64,000 bases of DNA from Helicobacter pylori Shi112 (lineage in GTDB: Bacteria > Campylobacterota > Campylobacteria > Campylobacterales > Helicobacteraceae). This document shows, one piece after another, positions 1-10,462 of the stretch; position 1 is the stretch's first letter, and the number at the start of each line of letters is the position of its first letter. The stretch lies in the NCBI RefSeq assembly GCF_000277405.1, contig NC_017741.1, positions 806,001-870,000 of the forward strand. The letters run 5' to 3'. Position numbers and translations under genes: made by a program. The notes under the pieces were generated by a model. That model was not told the origin of the DNA. It saw nothing but the letters and a program-made list of their open reading frames with translations, and did not search any database.

Positions 1-1509
1 GTAATAAGACTCTAAAGCCTTAAAAAAAGGCTCACTCCACACATAAAAACGAGAATGCCTGGGATTGACCACCACTGAGCTTACCATGGGGATAATCGTA
101 ACGACCACCACATACGATAAAGCGATCGCTAAAGCCACCGTGATCCCAAAGCTTTGGAAAAAGCGCCCAATAATGCCTTTCATGTTCCCTATAGGCACAA
201 AAACAGAGAGCAGCATCGCTGAAATCGCCACTAAAGCAAAGCCAATTTCCCTCACCCCCTCATAACTCGCTTTCCGTTTGTTCATGCCCATTTCTAGCTT
301 TTTATGGATGTTTTCAATCACCACGATCGCATCATCAATGATAATCCCTATCGCTAGCGTTAAAGCCACCATGGTGAGCATGTTTAATGAAAAGCCCATC
401 CATTGAATAAGCGCAAAAGTCCCCATGATAGAAATAGGGATAGAGATCGCTGAAACTAAAGTGATCGTGCCGTTACGCAAGAACGCAAACACCACTAAAA
501 CCGCCAAAATCGCCCCTAAGACCAAGTCAAATTTCACATCTTCAATAGAGGTGCGGATATAGCCCGTGGTGTCTAAAAAGGGTCTGATTTCATAGCTAGG
601 GCTAATGGCTTGAATGTGTTTTAAAGCTTCATACACCCTATCTACGATTTCAATTTCATTCGCTCCGGCAATCTTTTGGATTTCCAAAATCACACCGGGT
701 TTGTCTTTAAAGCTCGCAAAAGTGTTGTCTTCTTCCAAACCGATTTCAATCTTTGCAATATCGCCAAGACGCACATGATTACCCACTTGGATCTTTTCCA
801 CATCCGCAACGCTGTAACTATTCGCATTAATTAAAATAGACAATTCCCTTTGGCTATTGACAATGCGCCCCCCATCAATTTCCACATTCTCCGCTTTAAG
901 CGTGTTGAAAAGATCCGCATAAGTTAGGTTGTATTTATTCATCAAAGTGGGATCTGCATAAATCCTAATCTGGCGCTCCCTAAAGCCGTTGAGTTGCACG
1001 CCCCCTACCCCATTGATTTTTTGGAGCATGGGTTTAATGGTGTTTTTAGCGTAGTCATTAAGGGTTGTAGCAGGCACGCTTGAACTGCTCACGAATAACG
1101 AAATAATGGCTTGGCTGTCGGTATCAAATTTATTGATAGAGGGTTTTTTAATGTTAGAATCATCAAAACGCACCGAAGAAATTTTATTAACCACATCGTT
1201 TAAGGCTTCTTCATTAGGCTTTTCTAATTCAAATTCAATGACGACGATACTCACATTTTTAGAACTCGTGGAAGTAACCTTTTTGATCCCATCAATCCCC
1301 ATCACCGCTTCTTCAATCTTATCGGTTACCTTACTCTCTATGATTTCAGCGCTAGCCCCAGGATAAGTCGTAGTAACCACCACCGTAGGCATATCAATTT
1401 TAGGGAAAAGCGCCACGCTCAATTTTTTAAACCCCATAGTCCCAAAAAAGACAATCGCCAAAGCAAACATCAAGGTCGTAATAGGACGATTAATCGCTGT
1501 TTTATACAT
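1..1509 (-). CDS. hefC: RND multidrug efflux inner-membrane pump HefC, 3' part outside window
   Basis: AcrB-type proton-driven transporter, the inner-membrane part of the HefABC tripartite drug and bile-salt exporter. The frame stays open for 503 codons from the ATG at 1509 to the window edge, so only the N-terminal half is present. Visible features are a first membrane segment right after MYKTAINRP, the long periplasmic pore region (residues about 35-330), and then hydrophobic helices with the RND pattern around the charged residues. It lies 12 bp downstream of hefB in the order hefA-hefB-hefC on the minus strand, which implies one transcript with the membrane-fusion protein and outer-membrane channel. 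The family is certain. The symbol rests on gene order and resemblance to H. pylori hefC. Confidence 0.9.
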   Translation of the reverse strand, partial: MYKTAINRPITTLMFALAIVFFGTMGFKKLSVALFPKIDMPTVVVTTTYPGASAEIIESKVTDKIEEAVMGIDGIKKVTSTSSKNVSIVVIEFELEKPNEEALNDVVNKISSVRFDDSNIKKPSINKFDTDSQAIISLFVSSSSVPATTLNDYAKNTIKPMLQKINGVGGVQLNGFRERQIRIYADPTLMNKYNLTYADLFNTLKAENVEIDGGRIVNSQRELSILINANSYSVADVEKIQVGNHVRLGDIAKIEIGLEEDNTFASFKDKPGVILEIQKIAGANEIEIVDRVYEALKHIQAISPSYEIRPFLDTTGYIRTSIEDVKFDLVLGAILAVLVVFAFLRNGTITLVSAISIPISIMGTFALIQWMGFSLNMLTMVALTLAIGIIIDDAIVVIENIHKKLEMGMNKRKASYEGVREIGFALVAISAMLLSVFVPIGNMKGIIGRFFQSFGITVALAIALSYVVVVTIIPMVSSVVVNPRHSRFYVWSEPFFKALESYY

Positions 1510-1521
1510 CAAAATACCCTA

Positions 1522-2226
1522 TTATTTCGTTTGGATAAACCCATCGCCAAAAAGCCCCACTGCCATAGGCTTAGACAAAAGGGCTTCAGCGCTCACTTTT
1601 CTGGTGTTTTCGTCAACCGTGGGGTAAATTTTAGTGATTTTAGCTTCATGCTGATTGGAATCCCCGTCTATAGAATAAGTGTAAGTGTCCCCCACTTTGA
1701 CCGCATTAATATATTTAGAATCAAATTCAATAACCAATTTCCTAGCATGGCTGACTAATCTCAATAACACCGTGTTATTCGCGTTCACCCCTTCGCCCAC
1801 TTGAATGTTTTTGCTCGCTATTACGCCATCAAAAGGGGCTCTCAAAATGGTTTTATTCAATACTGCAATAGAATAAGCGTAATCTGATTCCAAACGCCTG
1901 TAATTGAACTCATAACTCTCTAGAGTGTTTTTATCCACAGCGCCCCCAATTTTGCTGTATCGTTGGTATTGCTTTTTAGCGAAAATGAGTTGTTGCTCGG
2001 TAGAATCGCTTTGAGCCTGCTTGTCTTGATTATACAAAAGCAACAAAACATCGCCCTTTTTGACCACGCTCCCCTCAGCAACCTTAATACTATCCACAAT
2101 CCCTGTGCTGTCTAAGGTGAGCTTGGAATCTTGTGCCGCTTTCACATTGAAAATCGCATACACTTTCTCGCCAGCTTCCAAACTCAAAAGACTCAAAAAA
2201 AGTCCTATTAAAATTTTTCGTATCAT
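1522..2226 (-). CDS. hefB: RND efflux periplasmic adaptor (membrane-fusion protein) HefB
   Basis: Periplasmic adaptor linking HefC to the outer-membrane channel HefA. The 234 residues begin with a signal-type hydrophobic stretch (MIRKILIGLFLSLLSLEAG). A biotinyl-lipoyl-like half (TGIVDSIKVAEGSVVKKGDV, near residue 41) follows, then a short alpha hairpin and the second lipoyl half (RAPFDGVIASKNIQVGEGV, near 138), ending in a beta-barrel domain. It is shorter than E. coli AcrA (about 400 residues) and lacks an obvious lipobox, in keeping with the compact HefB type. Its stop is 12 bp from hefC and its start 9 bp from the hefA stop. Confidence 0.9.
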   Translation of the reverse strand: MIRKILIGLFLSLLSLEAGEKVYAIFNVKAAQDSKLTLDSTGIVDSIKVAEGSVVKKGDVLLLLYNQDKQAQSDSTEQQLIFAKKQYQRYSKIGGAVDKNTLESYEFNYRRLESDYAYSIAVLNKTILRAPFDGVIASKNIQVGEGVNANNTVLLRLVSHARKLVIEFDSKYINAVKVGDTYTYSIDGDSNQHEAKITKIYPTVDENTRKVSAEALLSKPMAVGLFGDGFIQTK

Positions 2227-2235
2227 TTTTATCCC

Positions 2236-3669
2236 TTAATGCACATAGTCGTCTATTTTATGCCCGCTGTTGAAAATGTAATTGGCTTTTTGCACTTCAT
2301 AATTGTTGAGCGCTAAATTGTAAGCCACTTCTGCATCAAAGCGCGTGGTTAAGCCCCTTAAATAGGTGGTGAAATCCACTAAATTAGCGTCGTATTTCCT
2401 TTTAATATTGGCAAAAGAAAGATTAGCCGCATCCAAACTAGCCTTTGAAGATTCAATCTTGGCTCTGGCAATATCAAGCGACTTCCTGTAAAGCTGTTCG
2501 TCTTTTTCTTGCTCTAATTTTTTATACGCTAAATTCTTTTCATTCGCTAATCGGCCTAGCATGATGGATTGTTTTTGCAAGCTCAACCCTATATCATCAA
2601 AAAATTTCATGCTCGCAGTAACCCCAGCCGTATTTTGCTGACCGGGGAAGAAGTTCCCAAAACTCCCCAAAGCGTAAGCGGGTTTTTGGATCCAATAAAG
2701 CCATGAGTCATAAACATCCACCGTAGGGTAATAGTTGAGTTGCTTGTTTTGGTATTTGAGTGCAGAAATCTGCTCCCTTAAAGAGACCAAATCTTGCCTT
2801 TCTCTCAATTGCAAATTAGGCGCATCAATCGTAGTCTTTTTTAAATTTTTCACACTGAGGTTAGTGAGATATTCTAAAGTCAAGCGGTTTTGCTCCAAAG
2901 CAAATTGCATGTCTAAAATATCGTATTCGCTCAAATTCCCTTGCGCTTTTAAGCTTTGCAAATCGTCAATCGTGGTTAGCCCTTTGTCATAGAGTTTGGT
3001 AACCCTTTTAATGTCTGTTTTGATTTGCTCTAATTTCTTTTGTAAAGCGATCATGCGAGCGAGGTTGTTAAAATACTCATAATATTGTTGCACCACTTGC
3101 AAATACACGCTCTGGCGGCTATACTCTAAATTAGCCACAGTGGATCGGTAAGTCGCAGACTTTTCTTTGACATTATTCACATCGCTAAAACCATTAAACA
3201 CATTCAATTTGACTTCAGCCTGGAGTTGTTGCGTGTTGTAGCGTTTGAAGTGCGGAGTATCCCTATTTTCATTTTTAAAGTTATAGTTCATATTAAGAGT
3301 GGGCAAAAACATCGCTTTGGAGATGGTGTGGTTTTTCATCGCTTGCTTGACACTGAGTTCTTGCGCTTGCAAACTGAGATTAGTGGTAGCCCCCTTTAGC
3401 AATTCATAAAGCCCCAAAGCGGCTTTATCGCTTTTTTCATGGTATTTAGCAATCTCTTGATTGATAGTGGTCGCTGTTTCTTTAGACGAGGGCAAAAAAC
3501 TCGGTGTTGCTTCTAAAGAACTTGTCGGCGGATCAATGAGTTTTAAATTCTTATGGCTGTAATTGTTAAGGATTTGCTTGATTTCATCTGGGGTTTTAGA
3601 GGGGGTTTGGGCTAGAGTTAAAGCTGCACACAAGCCCCATAAACTAACATATCTTATAATAGTTTTCAT
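2236..3669 (-). CDS. hefA: TolC-like outer-membrane efflux channel HefA
   Basis: Outer-membrane trimeric channel of the HefABC pump. The 477 residues carry a Sec signal (about residues 1-21, ending LAQTPS) and two long alpha-helical, coiled-coil-rich halves separated by beta strands (for example NMNYNFKN and DVYDSWLY), the internal duplication typical of the OEP/TolC family. I chose the ATG at 3669; a TTG codon directly before it is also open, but the purine-rich ribosome site (AGGGGGGA) suits the ATG better. It is first of three tightly spaced efflux genes and lies just downstream of hemE on the same strand (9 bp gap), so read-through from hemE is possible. Confidence 0.9.
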   Translation of the reverse strand: MKTIIRYVSLWGLCAALTLAQTPSKTPDEIKQILNNYSHKNLKLIDPPTSSLEATPSFLPSSKETATTINQEIAKYHEKSDKAALGLYELLKGATTNLSLQAQELSVKQAMKNHTISKAMFLPTLNMNYNFKNENRDTPHFKRYNTQQLQAEVKLNVFNGFSDVNNVKEKSATYRSTVANLEYSRQSVYLQVVQQYYEYFNNLARMIALQKKLEQIKTDIKRVTKLYDKGLTTIDDLQSLKAQGNLSEYDILDMQFALEQNRLTLEYLTNLSVKNLKKTTIDAPNLQLRERQDLVSLREQISALKYQNKQLNYYPTVDVYDSWLYWIQKPAYALGSFGNFFPGQQNTAGVTASMKFFDDIGLSLQKQSIMLGRLANEKNLAYKKLEQEKDEQLYRKSLDIARAKIESSKASLDAANLSFANIKRKYDANLVDFTTYLRGLTTRFDAEVAYNLALNNYEVQKANYIFNSGHKIDDYVH

Positions 3670-3678
3670 CAATCCCCC

Positions 3679-4698
3679 CTATCGCCTGGTTTTAGCATGC
3701 ACTAATTGCACTAAATATTTTGCGTTTTCTCTGGGTAAATCCGGTAGCATCCCATGCCCTAAATTAAAAATATGCCCTTGATTGCCCATGACTTTTAGAA
3801 TCCTTTCAACCCCTTCTTCTAAAGCGTTTTTATCATAAAGGCGGGTGGGTTCTAAATTCCCTTGCAAAACATACTTATCGCCTAAAATCTTTTTTGCCAC
3901 CTCTAAAGGCGTGCCCCAATCCACGCCAAACACATCAAATTCCCCGTCTATGCTATCCAAATAAGCGCCAATCCCTTTAGGGAAAAGGATAACCGGGATA
4001 TGCACATAGCGTTTTTTAAGCTCTTTAGAGATTTTTTTCAAATAATCCCAACTGAATTTCAAATACGCTTCTTTTTCTAAAGCGCTAGCCCATGAGTCAA
4101 AGATCATCACCGCATTGACCCCTGCTTGGATTTGAAGGCTCAAATACTCTATCAATTCAAGGCTTAATTTTTCTAAAAGCGCTTTTAAAACTTCAGGCTC
4201 GCTATAGAGCATTTTCTTGCTTTTAGCATACGATTTGCTCCCTTCGCCTTCTATCATGTAAGTCGCTAAAGTCCAAGGCGATCCGCAAAAACCGATTAAC
4301 GCTTTCTCTTTAGAAAGCTTTTGGCGCGTTTGAGAAATCGTATCATAGACATAGTTTAGTTGTTTGTAAGCCCCTATTTTTAGGCTTTCCACGCTTTTTA
4401 AATCCGTAATAGTCTCTAAAAAATGCGGCCCCTTTTTGGGGATAAACTCCAAATTCAAGCCCATTTCCAAAGGCACTACTAAAATATCGCTAAACAAAAT
4501 AGCCGCATCCACGCCTAAAATCTCTACTGGCTGTAGGGTAACTTCTGTGGCTAAATCGCTATTTTTACACAATCCCAAGAAGCTACCCGCTTTTTGGCGG
4601 CTCTCTTGGTATTCGCTAAGGTAACGCCCCGCTTGTCTCATCATCCAAATGGGCGTATAGGGTGTTTCCTTTCTAAAACATGCATCAATGAAAATCAT
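3679..4698 (-). CDS. hemE: Uroporphyrinogen decarboxylase
   Basis: Cytoplasmic haem-pathway enzyme that removes four carboxyl groups from uroporphyrinogen III to give coproporphyrinogen III. The 339 residues match the usual length. The N-terminal [15 protein letters not shown] signature (near residue 17) carries the substrate-binding Arg residues. The active-site region [14 protein letters not shown] (near 70) contains the catalytic Asp, and the C-terminal NLGHGMLPD motif (near 317) is present. An AAGG ribosome site precedes the ATG. It heads the minus-strand run hemE-hefA-hefB-hefC. Confidence 0.95.
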   Translation of the reverse strand: MIFIDACFRKETPYTPIWMMRQAGRYLSEYQESRQKAGSFLGLCKNSDLATEVTLQPVEILGVDAAILFSDILVVPLEMGLNLEFIPKKGPHFLETITDLKSVESLKIGAYKQLNYVYDTISQTRQKLSKEKALIGFCGSPWTLATYMIEGEGSKSYAKSKKMLYSEPEVLKALLEKLSLELIEYLSLQIQAGVNAVMIFDSWASALEKEAYLKFSWDYLKKISKELKKRYVHIPVILFPKGIGAYLDSIDGEFDVFGVDWGTPLEVAKKILGDKYVLQGNLEPTRLYDKNALEEGVERILKVMGNQGHIFNLGHGMLPDLPRENAKYLVQLVHAKTRR

Positions 4699-4765
4699 TA
4701 TAAATCCTTAAAGGTTTGTCTGATTATGGTTTTTATACTCTATAATTGATTTCAAAATGAATATT

Positions 4766-5383
4766 TTACCCTAAAAATCTAGTAAAATCATAAAAGGTGA
4801 AAGTGATACCAATAGAATAGATATTCAATCGTGGCGTGCCGAAAGCTTTAGAAAATTTGCTTTGGATAAAATAAAAAGGGATACCACCCCTTGCTTCAAT
4901 GCTCAAGCCAAAATTTTTAGCCGCATTGAAAAACAAGCCCACACTCCCCACCGCTGATTGGATATTGAATTGATACTTATCAATCTTAGCCCCTAAAATT
5001 TGAAGCTGATAGCCTAAGGCGATTTTAGGGATAACCCACCCCTTAAAAAGCCTCACCCCAGCCATAAACCCAGCGCTCATGAAATACGAATCGCCCATTC
5101 CTGCATCCAAATACCCCCCTAATAAAATTTTCTTTCTCAAAGTATAACCCGCTTCAAAGCCCAAAGAAGCGTCATGGTAAATTTTATCCATCAAAATAGG
5201 AGGGCGGTTTTTAGGGCGGATGGGGGATCTTTTAGTCGTTTCTGCATGCTGATAAAGATAGCCGATTTTAAAAGAGCCAAAATATTTTTTAGTAGGCTCT
5301 AAAGGTTTAAAAAAATTCCAATCCTTTTTGGCCAGTAAAACCCCTTTTAAAAGGCTTAAGATTAAGAAAAATCTAAAAATCAA
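4766..5383 (-). CDS. Small outer-membrane beta-barrel protein (HP0603-like)
   Basis: The 205 residues begin with a hydrophobic signal peptide (about residues 1-18). Alternating aromatic strands follow (FKIGYLYQH, LGFEAGYTL, YFMSAGFMAGV, SVGLFFNAA, YSIGITFTFYDF), and the chain ends near an aromatic residue, all typical of a small outer-membrane barrel. I know of no assigned function. Its start overlaps the 3' end of magIII by 4 bp, so the two are translationally coupled. A position in the outer membrane is inferred from the strand pattern only. Confidence 0.75.
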   Translation of the reverse strand: MIFRFFLILSLLKGVLLAKKDWNFFKPLEPTKKYFGSFKIGYLYQHAETTKRSPIRPKNRPPILMDKIYHDASLGFEAGYTLRKKILLGGYLDAGMGDSYFMSAGFMAGVRLFKGWVIPKIALGYQLQILGAKIDKYQFNIQSAVGSVGLFFNAAKNFGLSIEARGGIPFYFIQSKFSKAFGTPRLNIYSIGITFTFYDFTRFLG

Positions 5384-6036
5384 AGCTTTAATTCCAATTT
5401 TTGTTTGGAAAATTCTACAATCTTTCCATGGAATCTCGCATAAAGTTGCGCTAAAGAAATGGTGTTTTCATAAAGCGCTAAAGCGGAATTTAAATTCTCT
5501 TGAACGCCTTTTTCAAAAAAATGTTGCAATTCGTCATAATCTTCTATCTCTATGCCTAATTTTTTTAAAAAAAGATAGCTGTATTTATCCACCACCATCA
5601 CTTCTTTAGCGCACACATAGCATAAAATCGCATCCGCGCTTTCTTTGCCAATGCCCTTTTGGTCTAAAAGCCACTCCCTAGTAACTTCTTGTTTAAAATT
5701 TTCAAAACTTTGAAAGTCTTTTAAAATATTCTCGCTCAAGTCAATCAATCGTTTGGCTTTTTGGTTATAAAACCCGCTAGGGCGGACACACTCTGCAAGC
5801 TTTGAAAACTCTATATAAGCGATTTTTTTAAGATTGATCTCATCATCATTTTCTAAAATGAAAGCGTTTTTTAGATTTTCTAAAGATTTCAAAACGGCTT
5901 CAAATTTAGTGTTTTGCGTTAAAACCGCCCCTAGTAGAGCTTCAAATTTCAAAGCGTTAGGCCACCACCAAGCAGGGGCGTTTTTCAATAAATCCAAGCT
6001 CTTTAAAGCCTTTAAAACCTCAAAACTATCCCACAC
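5380..6036 (-). CDS. magIII: 3-methyladenine DNA glycosylase MagIII (HhH-GPD superfamily)
   Basis: Base-excision repair glycosylase of the endonuclease III fold that removes 3-methyladenine. The 218 residues include the helix-hairpin-helix LLDQKGIGKESADAILCY (near 124-141) and the GPD-type catalytic Asp in VVDKYSYLFL (near 150). The four cysteines of a C-terminal iron-sulphur cluster, present in true Nth, are absent, which separates it from the nth gene at 25.4 kb. The start is a GTG codon with no good upstream ATG. The length and residues agree with the characterised H. pylori MagIII. Confidence 0.88.
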   Translation of the reverse strand: MWDSFEVLKALKSLDLLKNAPAWWWPNALKFEALLGAVLTQNTKFEAVLKSLENLKNAFILENDDEINLKKIAYIEFSKLAECVRPSGFYNQKAKRLIDLSENILKDFQSFENFKQEVTREWLLDQKGIGKESADAILCYVCAKEVMVVDKYSYLFLKKLGIEIEDYDELQHFFEKGVQENLNSALALYENTISLAQLYARFHGKIVEFSKQKLELKL

Positions 6037-6108
6037 AATAACCGCCTGTAATAAAAAGAAATAAAAAAGAGTATTTTATTAAAAAAGAAGGAAAAATTAA
6101 AGCGACAA

Positions 6109-6130
6109 GCCAACGCTTAAAGCGTTAGCC
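6109..6130 (-). terminator. Probable flaA transcription terminator
   Basis: A perfect stem of about 7-9 bp (AACGCTT pairing with AAGCGTT, flanked by GGCT and a GGC partner) lies 24 bp past the flaA stop. On the minus strand a U-rich stretch follows about 10 bases later. Confidence 0.5.
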
Positions 6131-6153
6131 CCATACAAACACCTTTCTTAAAA

Positions 6154-7686
6154 CTAAGTTAAAAGCCTTAAGATATTTTGTTGGACGGTATTGGCTTGAC
6201 TCATCGCATAGCTACCTGATTGCGCCAAAATGTTGTTTTTATTGAAATTCGCACTCTCTTCAGCAAAATCCACATCCCTGATTTGAGATTCAGCCGCTTT
6301 AACATTCACTTGAGTGATGCTGATATTATTCACGGTGCTAATCATTTGATTTTGCACAGAACCTAAATCAGAGCGGACTTTATCCAACATTTTCATCGCA
6401 GACTCGGCAATATCAATCACCACCATCGCGCCTCTTAAGGTTGTAACCCCAGCTCCCAAGCTTTGATTGCCACTAGCGAACACGGCGTTATAGTTCGCGC
6501 CACTGGCTGATTTGACATTAGCGTTAAAATTCCCAGTAACATCGCGCAAATTCACCGTGGTTTCTGCCACTTGAGATTCCCCAAAACCAATCGCGCTAAA
6601 ACCTAAATGCTGTGAGTCAGAAGCCGAAACGACATTGATGCTCTTAGCGTCTAATCGTGTGAGAGAAAGCCTTCCGTAGTTAGTAGAGCCTTTTGTTAAA
6701 TCCTGACCACCATTAACCATCGTTAAAGCGCTAGGCCCGTTACTAGTGCTATCGGTTTTGATTTCAATCCCACGACCATCTAAACTGCGCAAATTCAAGC
6801 GCCCGTTTTGATCCGTATAAGCTTCCACGCCGGTTTCTGAAGTAACCGCATTGATCGCTGCGACTAACCTCCCGTCTGAGTCGTTTTTCTTAATGTCTGC
6901 GATATTACCCAAATGAATCCCGTTTAAGGTTAAATTACTCAAACTTCCTGACTGGACCGCCACATCGCTCGTGGTGATAACGCTCGCATGAGCTATAACC
7001 CCTGTTTGGTTAGAGTTTTTGTTAATCACTTCCGCTAACACGCCAATCCCTGTGCCTGCTGAACTAGAGATTTTCACGCTCTCTAAAGTTACATCATTCA
7101 CGCCATCCACTTGTTTAAAAGTCAAGCTAATATCTCCAGAAGCCGTGATTAACGCGCCTGTAGCGATACGAACCTGACCGATTTTATCTGAAGTGGTAGA
7201 GCCGATAGAAGCCTTAATGCTTTGGTTAGAATAAGCCCCTACTTGGAATTCTTTGTTAGTGAATTGGCCAGACAATAACGCTTGCCCGTTATAAGTAGTC
7301 GTGTTACCGATATTGTCTAAACCTTGAATCAAACGAACAATGTCAGATTGAATCGCTTTACGAGATTCTGTAGTTTGCCCGTCTTGAGCCGCTTGAGTCG
7401 CTTTAACCTTAACGGTGTCTAAGATTTTCAACTGCTCATCCATAGCCTTATCCGCAACTTGGATAATCCCCATGCCGTCATTCGTGTTGGCAATCGCTTG
7501 ACCCAAACTGTTCGCTTGCGAACGCAAAGAATCCGCCACCGTCATGCCTGATGCGTCATCAGCCGCTTTATTAATCCTTAAACCTGAACTCAATCTCTCC
7601 AATGAAGTTTTAAGCGCATTTTGAGTGAGTGCGGATTGCACATGCGCATTCATCGCATTGATATTTGTATTGACCTGAAAAGCCAT
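6154..7686 (-). CDS. flaA: Major flagellin FlaA
   Basis: Main filament protein of the sheathed polar flagella, exported by the flagellar type III system. The 510 residues are the normal length. The conserved N-terminal D0/D1 region ([14 protein letters not shown] to about residue 170) and C-terminal D1/D0 region (about 430-510, ending [12 protein letters not shown]) flank a variable surface domain. The Ser/Thr-rich centre is the part modified with pseudaminic acid in this species. AAGGAG precedes the ATG at 7686. The gene stands alone with its own sigma28 promoter and terminator. FlaB would be a shorter-spaced paralogue elsewhere; the sequence here is FlaA-like throughout. Confidence 0.97.
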   Translation of the reverse strand: MAFQVNTNINAMNAHVQSALTQNALKTSLERLSSGLRINKAADDASGMTVADSLRSQANSLGQAIANTNDGMGIIQVADKAMDEQLKILDTVKVKATQAAQDGQTTESRKAIQSDIVRLIQGLDNIGNTTTYNGQALLSGQFTNKEFQVGAYSNQSIKASIGSTTSDKIGQVRIATGALITASGDISLTFKQVDGVNDVTLESVKISSSAGTGIGVLAEVINKNSNQTGVIAHASVITTSDVAVQSGSLSNLTLNGIHLGNIADIKKNDSDGRLVAAINAVTSETGVEAYTDQNGRLNLRSLDGRGIEIKTDSTSNGPSALTMVNGGQDLTKGSTNYGRLSLTRLDAKSINVVSASDSQHLGFSAIGFGESQVAETTVNLRDVTGNFNANVKSASGANYNAVFASGNQSLGAGVTTLRGAMVVIDIAESAMKMLDKVRSDLGSVQNQMISTVNNISITQVNVKAAESQIRDVDFAEESANFNKNNILAQSGSYAMSQANTVQQNILRLLT

Positions 7687-7743
7687 TGTTGTAACTCCTT
7701 GTTATAAAAAACCCAAAGGCATCCTTGCTTTTGGTTGAAACTA

Positions 7744-7770
7744 TTATCGGTTAAAGTTTGAAATTTTAAA
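7744..7770 (-). promoter_or_regulatory. Sigma28 (FliA) promoter of flaA
   Basis: On the minus strand a TAAA box (7765-7768) is followed 14-15 bases later by a CCGATAA box (7744-7750), the flagellar sigma28 pattern. It sits about 60-80 bp upstream of the flaA ATG. Confidence 0.7.
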
Positions 7771-7853
7771 GGGCTTTATTTTCTTCAAAGCAAAATTTAA
7801 AAGAACATGAAAATGGATTATAATTAAAGAAAATTTATACCAAATCTTATTGA

Positions 7854-9067
7854 ATGCAAACACCAATGGATACCATAAAAAACATTCCCCTAAGGACTTT
7901 CATTTTACTCTATAAAAGCTCACCAAAATGTGTCGTGTTGGCATCAATTATAGTGCTATTTGTCGGCATTCTTCCATCTCTAAATATTCTTGTTATGATA
8001 AGATTGATTGATATTGTGGTAAATCTATTACAAAAGCATACGCATTTTGAATACAGCTTGCTATTACCAACTTTGCTACTATGGGGAGCCTTGCTGTTTT
8101 TAACGCATGTATTCTCAGGAATTTTATCAAGCTTGCAAACCATTATTGCCGAACAATTTTCTATAAACATCATCACTCAGCTTGCTAATAAACTCACACA
8201 AGTTAAAAATCTAAGTTTTTTTGAGAATAAAGACCATACTATCAAGCTTAACACTATCCATAACGGACTGCACATCCGCCCCCTAAATTATGTCAGTAAT
8301 CTCTTTTTCAATCTACAACGCATTATAGGGCTTATCAGTCTGTTTGGGATATTATTTTCCATTAGTATTTATCTACCCTTTATCATGATTTTTGCAACAG
8401 TTCCTTGTATTCTCATCTCCAACCATATAGCAAAAAAACATAGTGCTTCCATAGATAGGCTTCAAGACCAAAAAGAGAGCATGCAAAATTACCTATACTC
8501 TGGACTAGATAACCAAAAGAACAAAGACAATCTATTGTTTAACTTTAAATAGCTACCACCAACAAATGAGTGCTATATTCCAAGATTTTTCTCTTTATGT
8601 TGGGTATAGCATTGATGATAAACTATATCATGCAAGACAATCCTACAAACGAACAATTAAAACAAAAGAGAGAAATGCTAAAATCTTTTGATGAAAATTT
8701 TCAAAATTGTCTTAATGATTATAACAACATACCATTTGGAACACAATATAATGGGGTAGATTTTTCTCTGGGTCAAAAGCAACGCATAGCCACTATAAGA
8801 GCCTTTTTAAAACCAAGTCATTGTGTTATTTTAGATGAGCCAAGCAGCGCTATTGACCCCATTATAGAAAAAGAGTTTTTAGATTTTATTTTTAAAAAAT
8901 CGCAATCAAAAATTGCCTTAATCATTACACACCGCATGGGTAGTGTCAAGCAGTCTGATGAAATTATTATGTTAGACAAAGGCAAACTTATAGAACAGGG
9001 TAATTTTAAAACCCTTATGGATAAACAGGGCTTATTTTCTGAATTGTATTTGAAGCAACAATACTAA
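7854..9067 (+). pseudogene. Decayed ABC exporter (MsbA/multidrug type, HP0600-like)
   Basis: Remnant of a fused membrane-ATPase exporter. The first piece (7854-8552, 232 residues) is a membrane domain with about four helices and stops early. A Q-loop piece (SAIFQDF) follows in a different frame from 8566. A third frame (8570-9067) carries the ABC signature SLGQKQR, Walker B CVILDEPS and the H-loop ITHR. No Walker A (GxxGxGKS/T) is present in any frame. Total length is about 400 codons against about 580 for an intact exporter of this type. A deletion of the domain junction plus two frame changes means no working pump is made. Confidence 0.8.
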
Positions 9068-9097
9068 CGAGCGCTTAAAATGTTTGGTAATTTTGGG

Positions 9098-9103
9098 TAT
9101 AAT
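9098..9103 (+). promoter_or_regulatory. -10 box of tlpD promoter
   Basis: TATAAT in a GGG-TATAAT-CCC context, 35 bp ahead of the tlpD ATG. An AAGGA ribosome site follows it. Confidence 0.55.
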
Positions 9104-9138
9104 CCCAAAAGATTCAAATTTAAATAAGGAATGCCACC

Positions 9139-10440
9139 ATGTTTGGGAATAAGCAGTTGCAACTTCAAATCAGTCAAAAAGATTCCGAAATTACGGAGTT
9201 AAAAAAAGAAATCAATCTCTATCAAAACCTTTTAAATTTGTGCTTGCATGAAGGTTTTGTAGGTATTAAAAACAATAAAGTCGTTTTTAAGAGTGGGAAT
9301 CTTGCAAGCTTGAACAATTTAGAAGAACAAAGCGTTCATTTTAAAGAAAATGCAGAGAGCGTTAATTTACAAGGGGTCTCTTATTCTTTAAAAAGCCAAA
9401 ATATTGATGGCGTGCAGTATTTTTCGTTGGCTAAAAAAACGAGTTGTGTGGGGGAATACCATAAAAATGATTTGTTTAAGACTTTTTGTGCGAGCTTAAA
9501 AGAAGGCTTAGAGAACGCGCAAGAAAGCATGCAGTATTTCCATCAAGAAACGGGCTTGCTCTTAAATGCGGCTAAAAGTGGTGAAGAGCATTCTGCTGAA
9601 GGATTGGGGACCGTTAATAAAACGGGTCAAGACATTGAATCGCTTTATGAAAAGATGCAAAACGCCACTTCATTAGCGGACTCTCTCAACCAGCGGAGCA
9701 ATGAGATCACTCAAGTCATTTCTTTGATTGATGATATTGCAGAACAAACCAATCTCTTAGCCCTAAATGCCGCTATTGAGGCCGCACGAGCGGGCGAGCA
9801 TGGGAGAGGGTTTGCGGTGGTGGCTGATGAGGTGAGAAAACTCGCTGAAAAAACCCAAAAAGCCACTAAAGAAATCGCTGTCGTGGTTAAAAGCATGCAA
9901 CAAGAAGCGAACGACATTCAAACCAATACCCATGATATTAATTCTATTGTAGGCTCTATTAAGGACGATGTGGGAGAGCTGAAATCCACCGTGAAAAATA
10001 ACATGATTGTCGCGCAAGCGGCAAAATACACCATCTACAATATCAATAACCGGGTGTTTTGCGGTCTGGCTAAGCTTGATCATGTGGTCTTTAAAAACAA
10101 TCTTTATGGCATGGTTTTTGGTCTTAACTCCTTTGACATTACCAGCCATAAGAATTGCCGCTTAGGCAAATGGTATTATGAGGGCGCGGGCAAAGAGAAT
10201 TTTTCCAACACTTCAGGCTATAGAGCTTTAGAAAGCCACCATGCGAGCGTGCATGCTGAAGCTAACGATTTGGTTAAAGCCGTTCAAGAAGACCACATTA
10301 CCGATTTAAAATACCTAGAGCATAAAGTGCATTTAATGGAAGATAGCGCTAAACATGTCAAAGAAAATATTGATAAGATGTTTTACGAAAAACAAGACGA
10401 ACTCAATAAAATCATTGAAAAAATTCAAAAAGGCGAATGA
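9139..10440 (+). CDS. tlpD: Cytoplasmic chemoreceptor TlpD
   Basis: Soluble methyl-accepting chemotaxis protein sensing oxidative or energy stress and signalling to CheA/CheW. The 433 residues have no membrane segment. An N-terminal coiled coil ([20 protein letters not shown]) leads to the conserved signalling hairpin ([20 protein letters not shown] at about 201-220, then [18 protein letters not shown]). The C-terminal CZB zinc-binding domain shows [13 protein letters not shown] (about 337-349) and a further HH...H cluster near 367-372. It is transcribed alone from a recognisable -10 box. Confidence 0.95.
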   Translation: MFGNKQLQLQISQKDSEITELKKEINLYQNLLNLCLHEGFVGIKNNKVVFKSGNLASLNNLEEQSVHFKENAESVNLQGVSYSLKSQNIDGVQYFSLAKKTSCVGEYHKNDLFKTFCASLKEGLENAQESMQYFHQETGLLLNAAKSGEEHSAEGLGTVNKTGQDIESLYEKMQNATSLADSLNQRSNEITQVISLIDDIAEQTNLLALNAAIEAARAGEHGRGFAVVADEVRKLAEKTQKATKEIAVVVKSMQQEANDIQTNTHDINSIVGSIKDDVGELKSTVKNNMIVAQAAKYTIYNINNRVFCGLAKLDHVVFKNNLYGMVFGLNSFDITSHKNCRLGKWYYEGAGKENFSNTSGYRALESHHASVHAEANDLVKAVQEDHITDLKYLEHKVHLMEDSAKHVKENIDKMFYEKQDELNKIIEKIQKGE

Positions 10441-10462
10441 TTCCATTCAATGAAGTGTTTTT

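Noticed and set aside
5380..6036. Second endonuclease III (nth duplicate)
   Set aside because: Lacks the four cluster cysteines and matches the MagIII glycosylase instead.
9763..10149. 128-codon open frame antisense to tlpD
   Set aside because: Lies entirely within tlpD on the other strand, with no ribosome site or protein-like pattern; a mirror of the receptor coding sequence.
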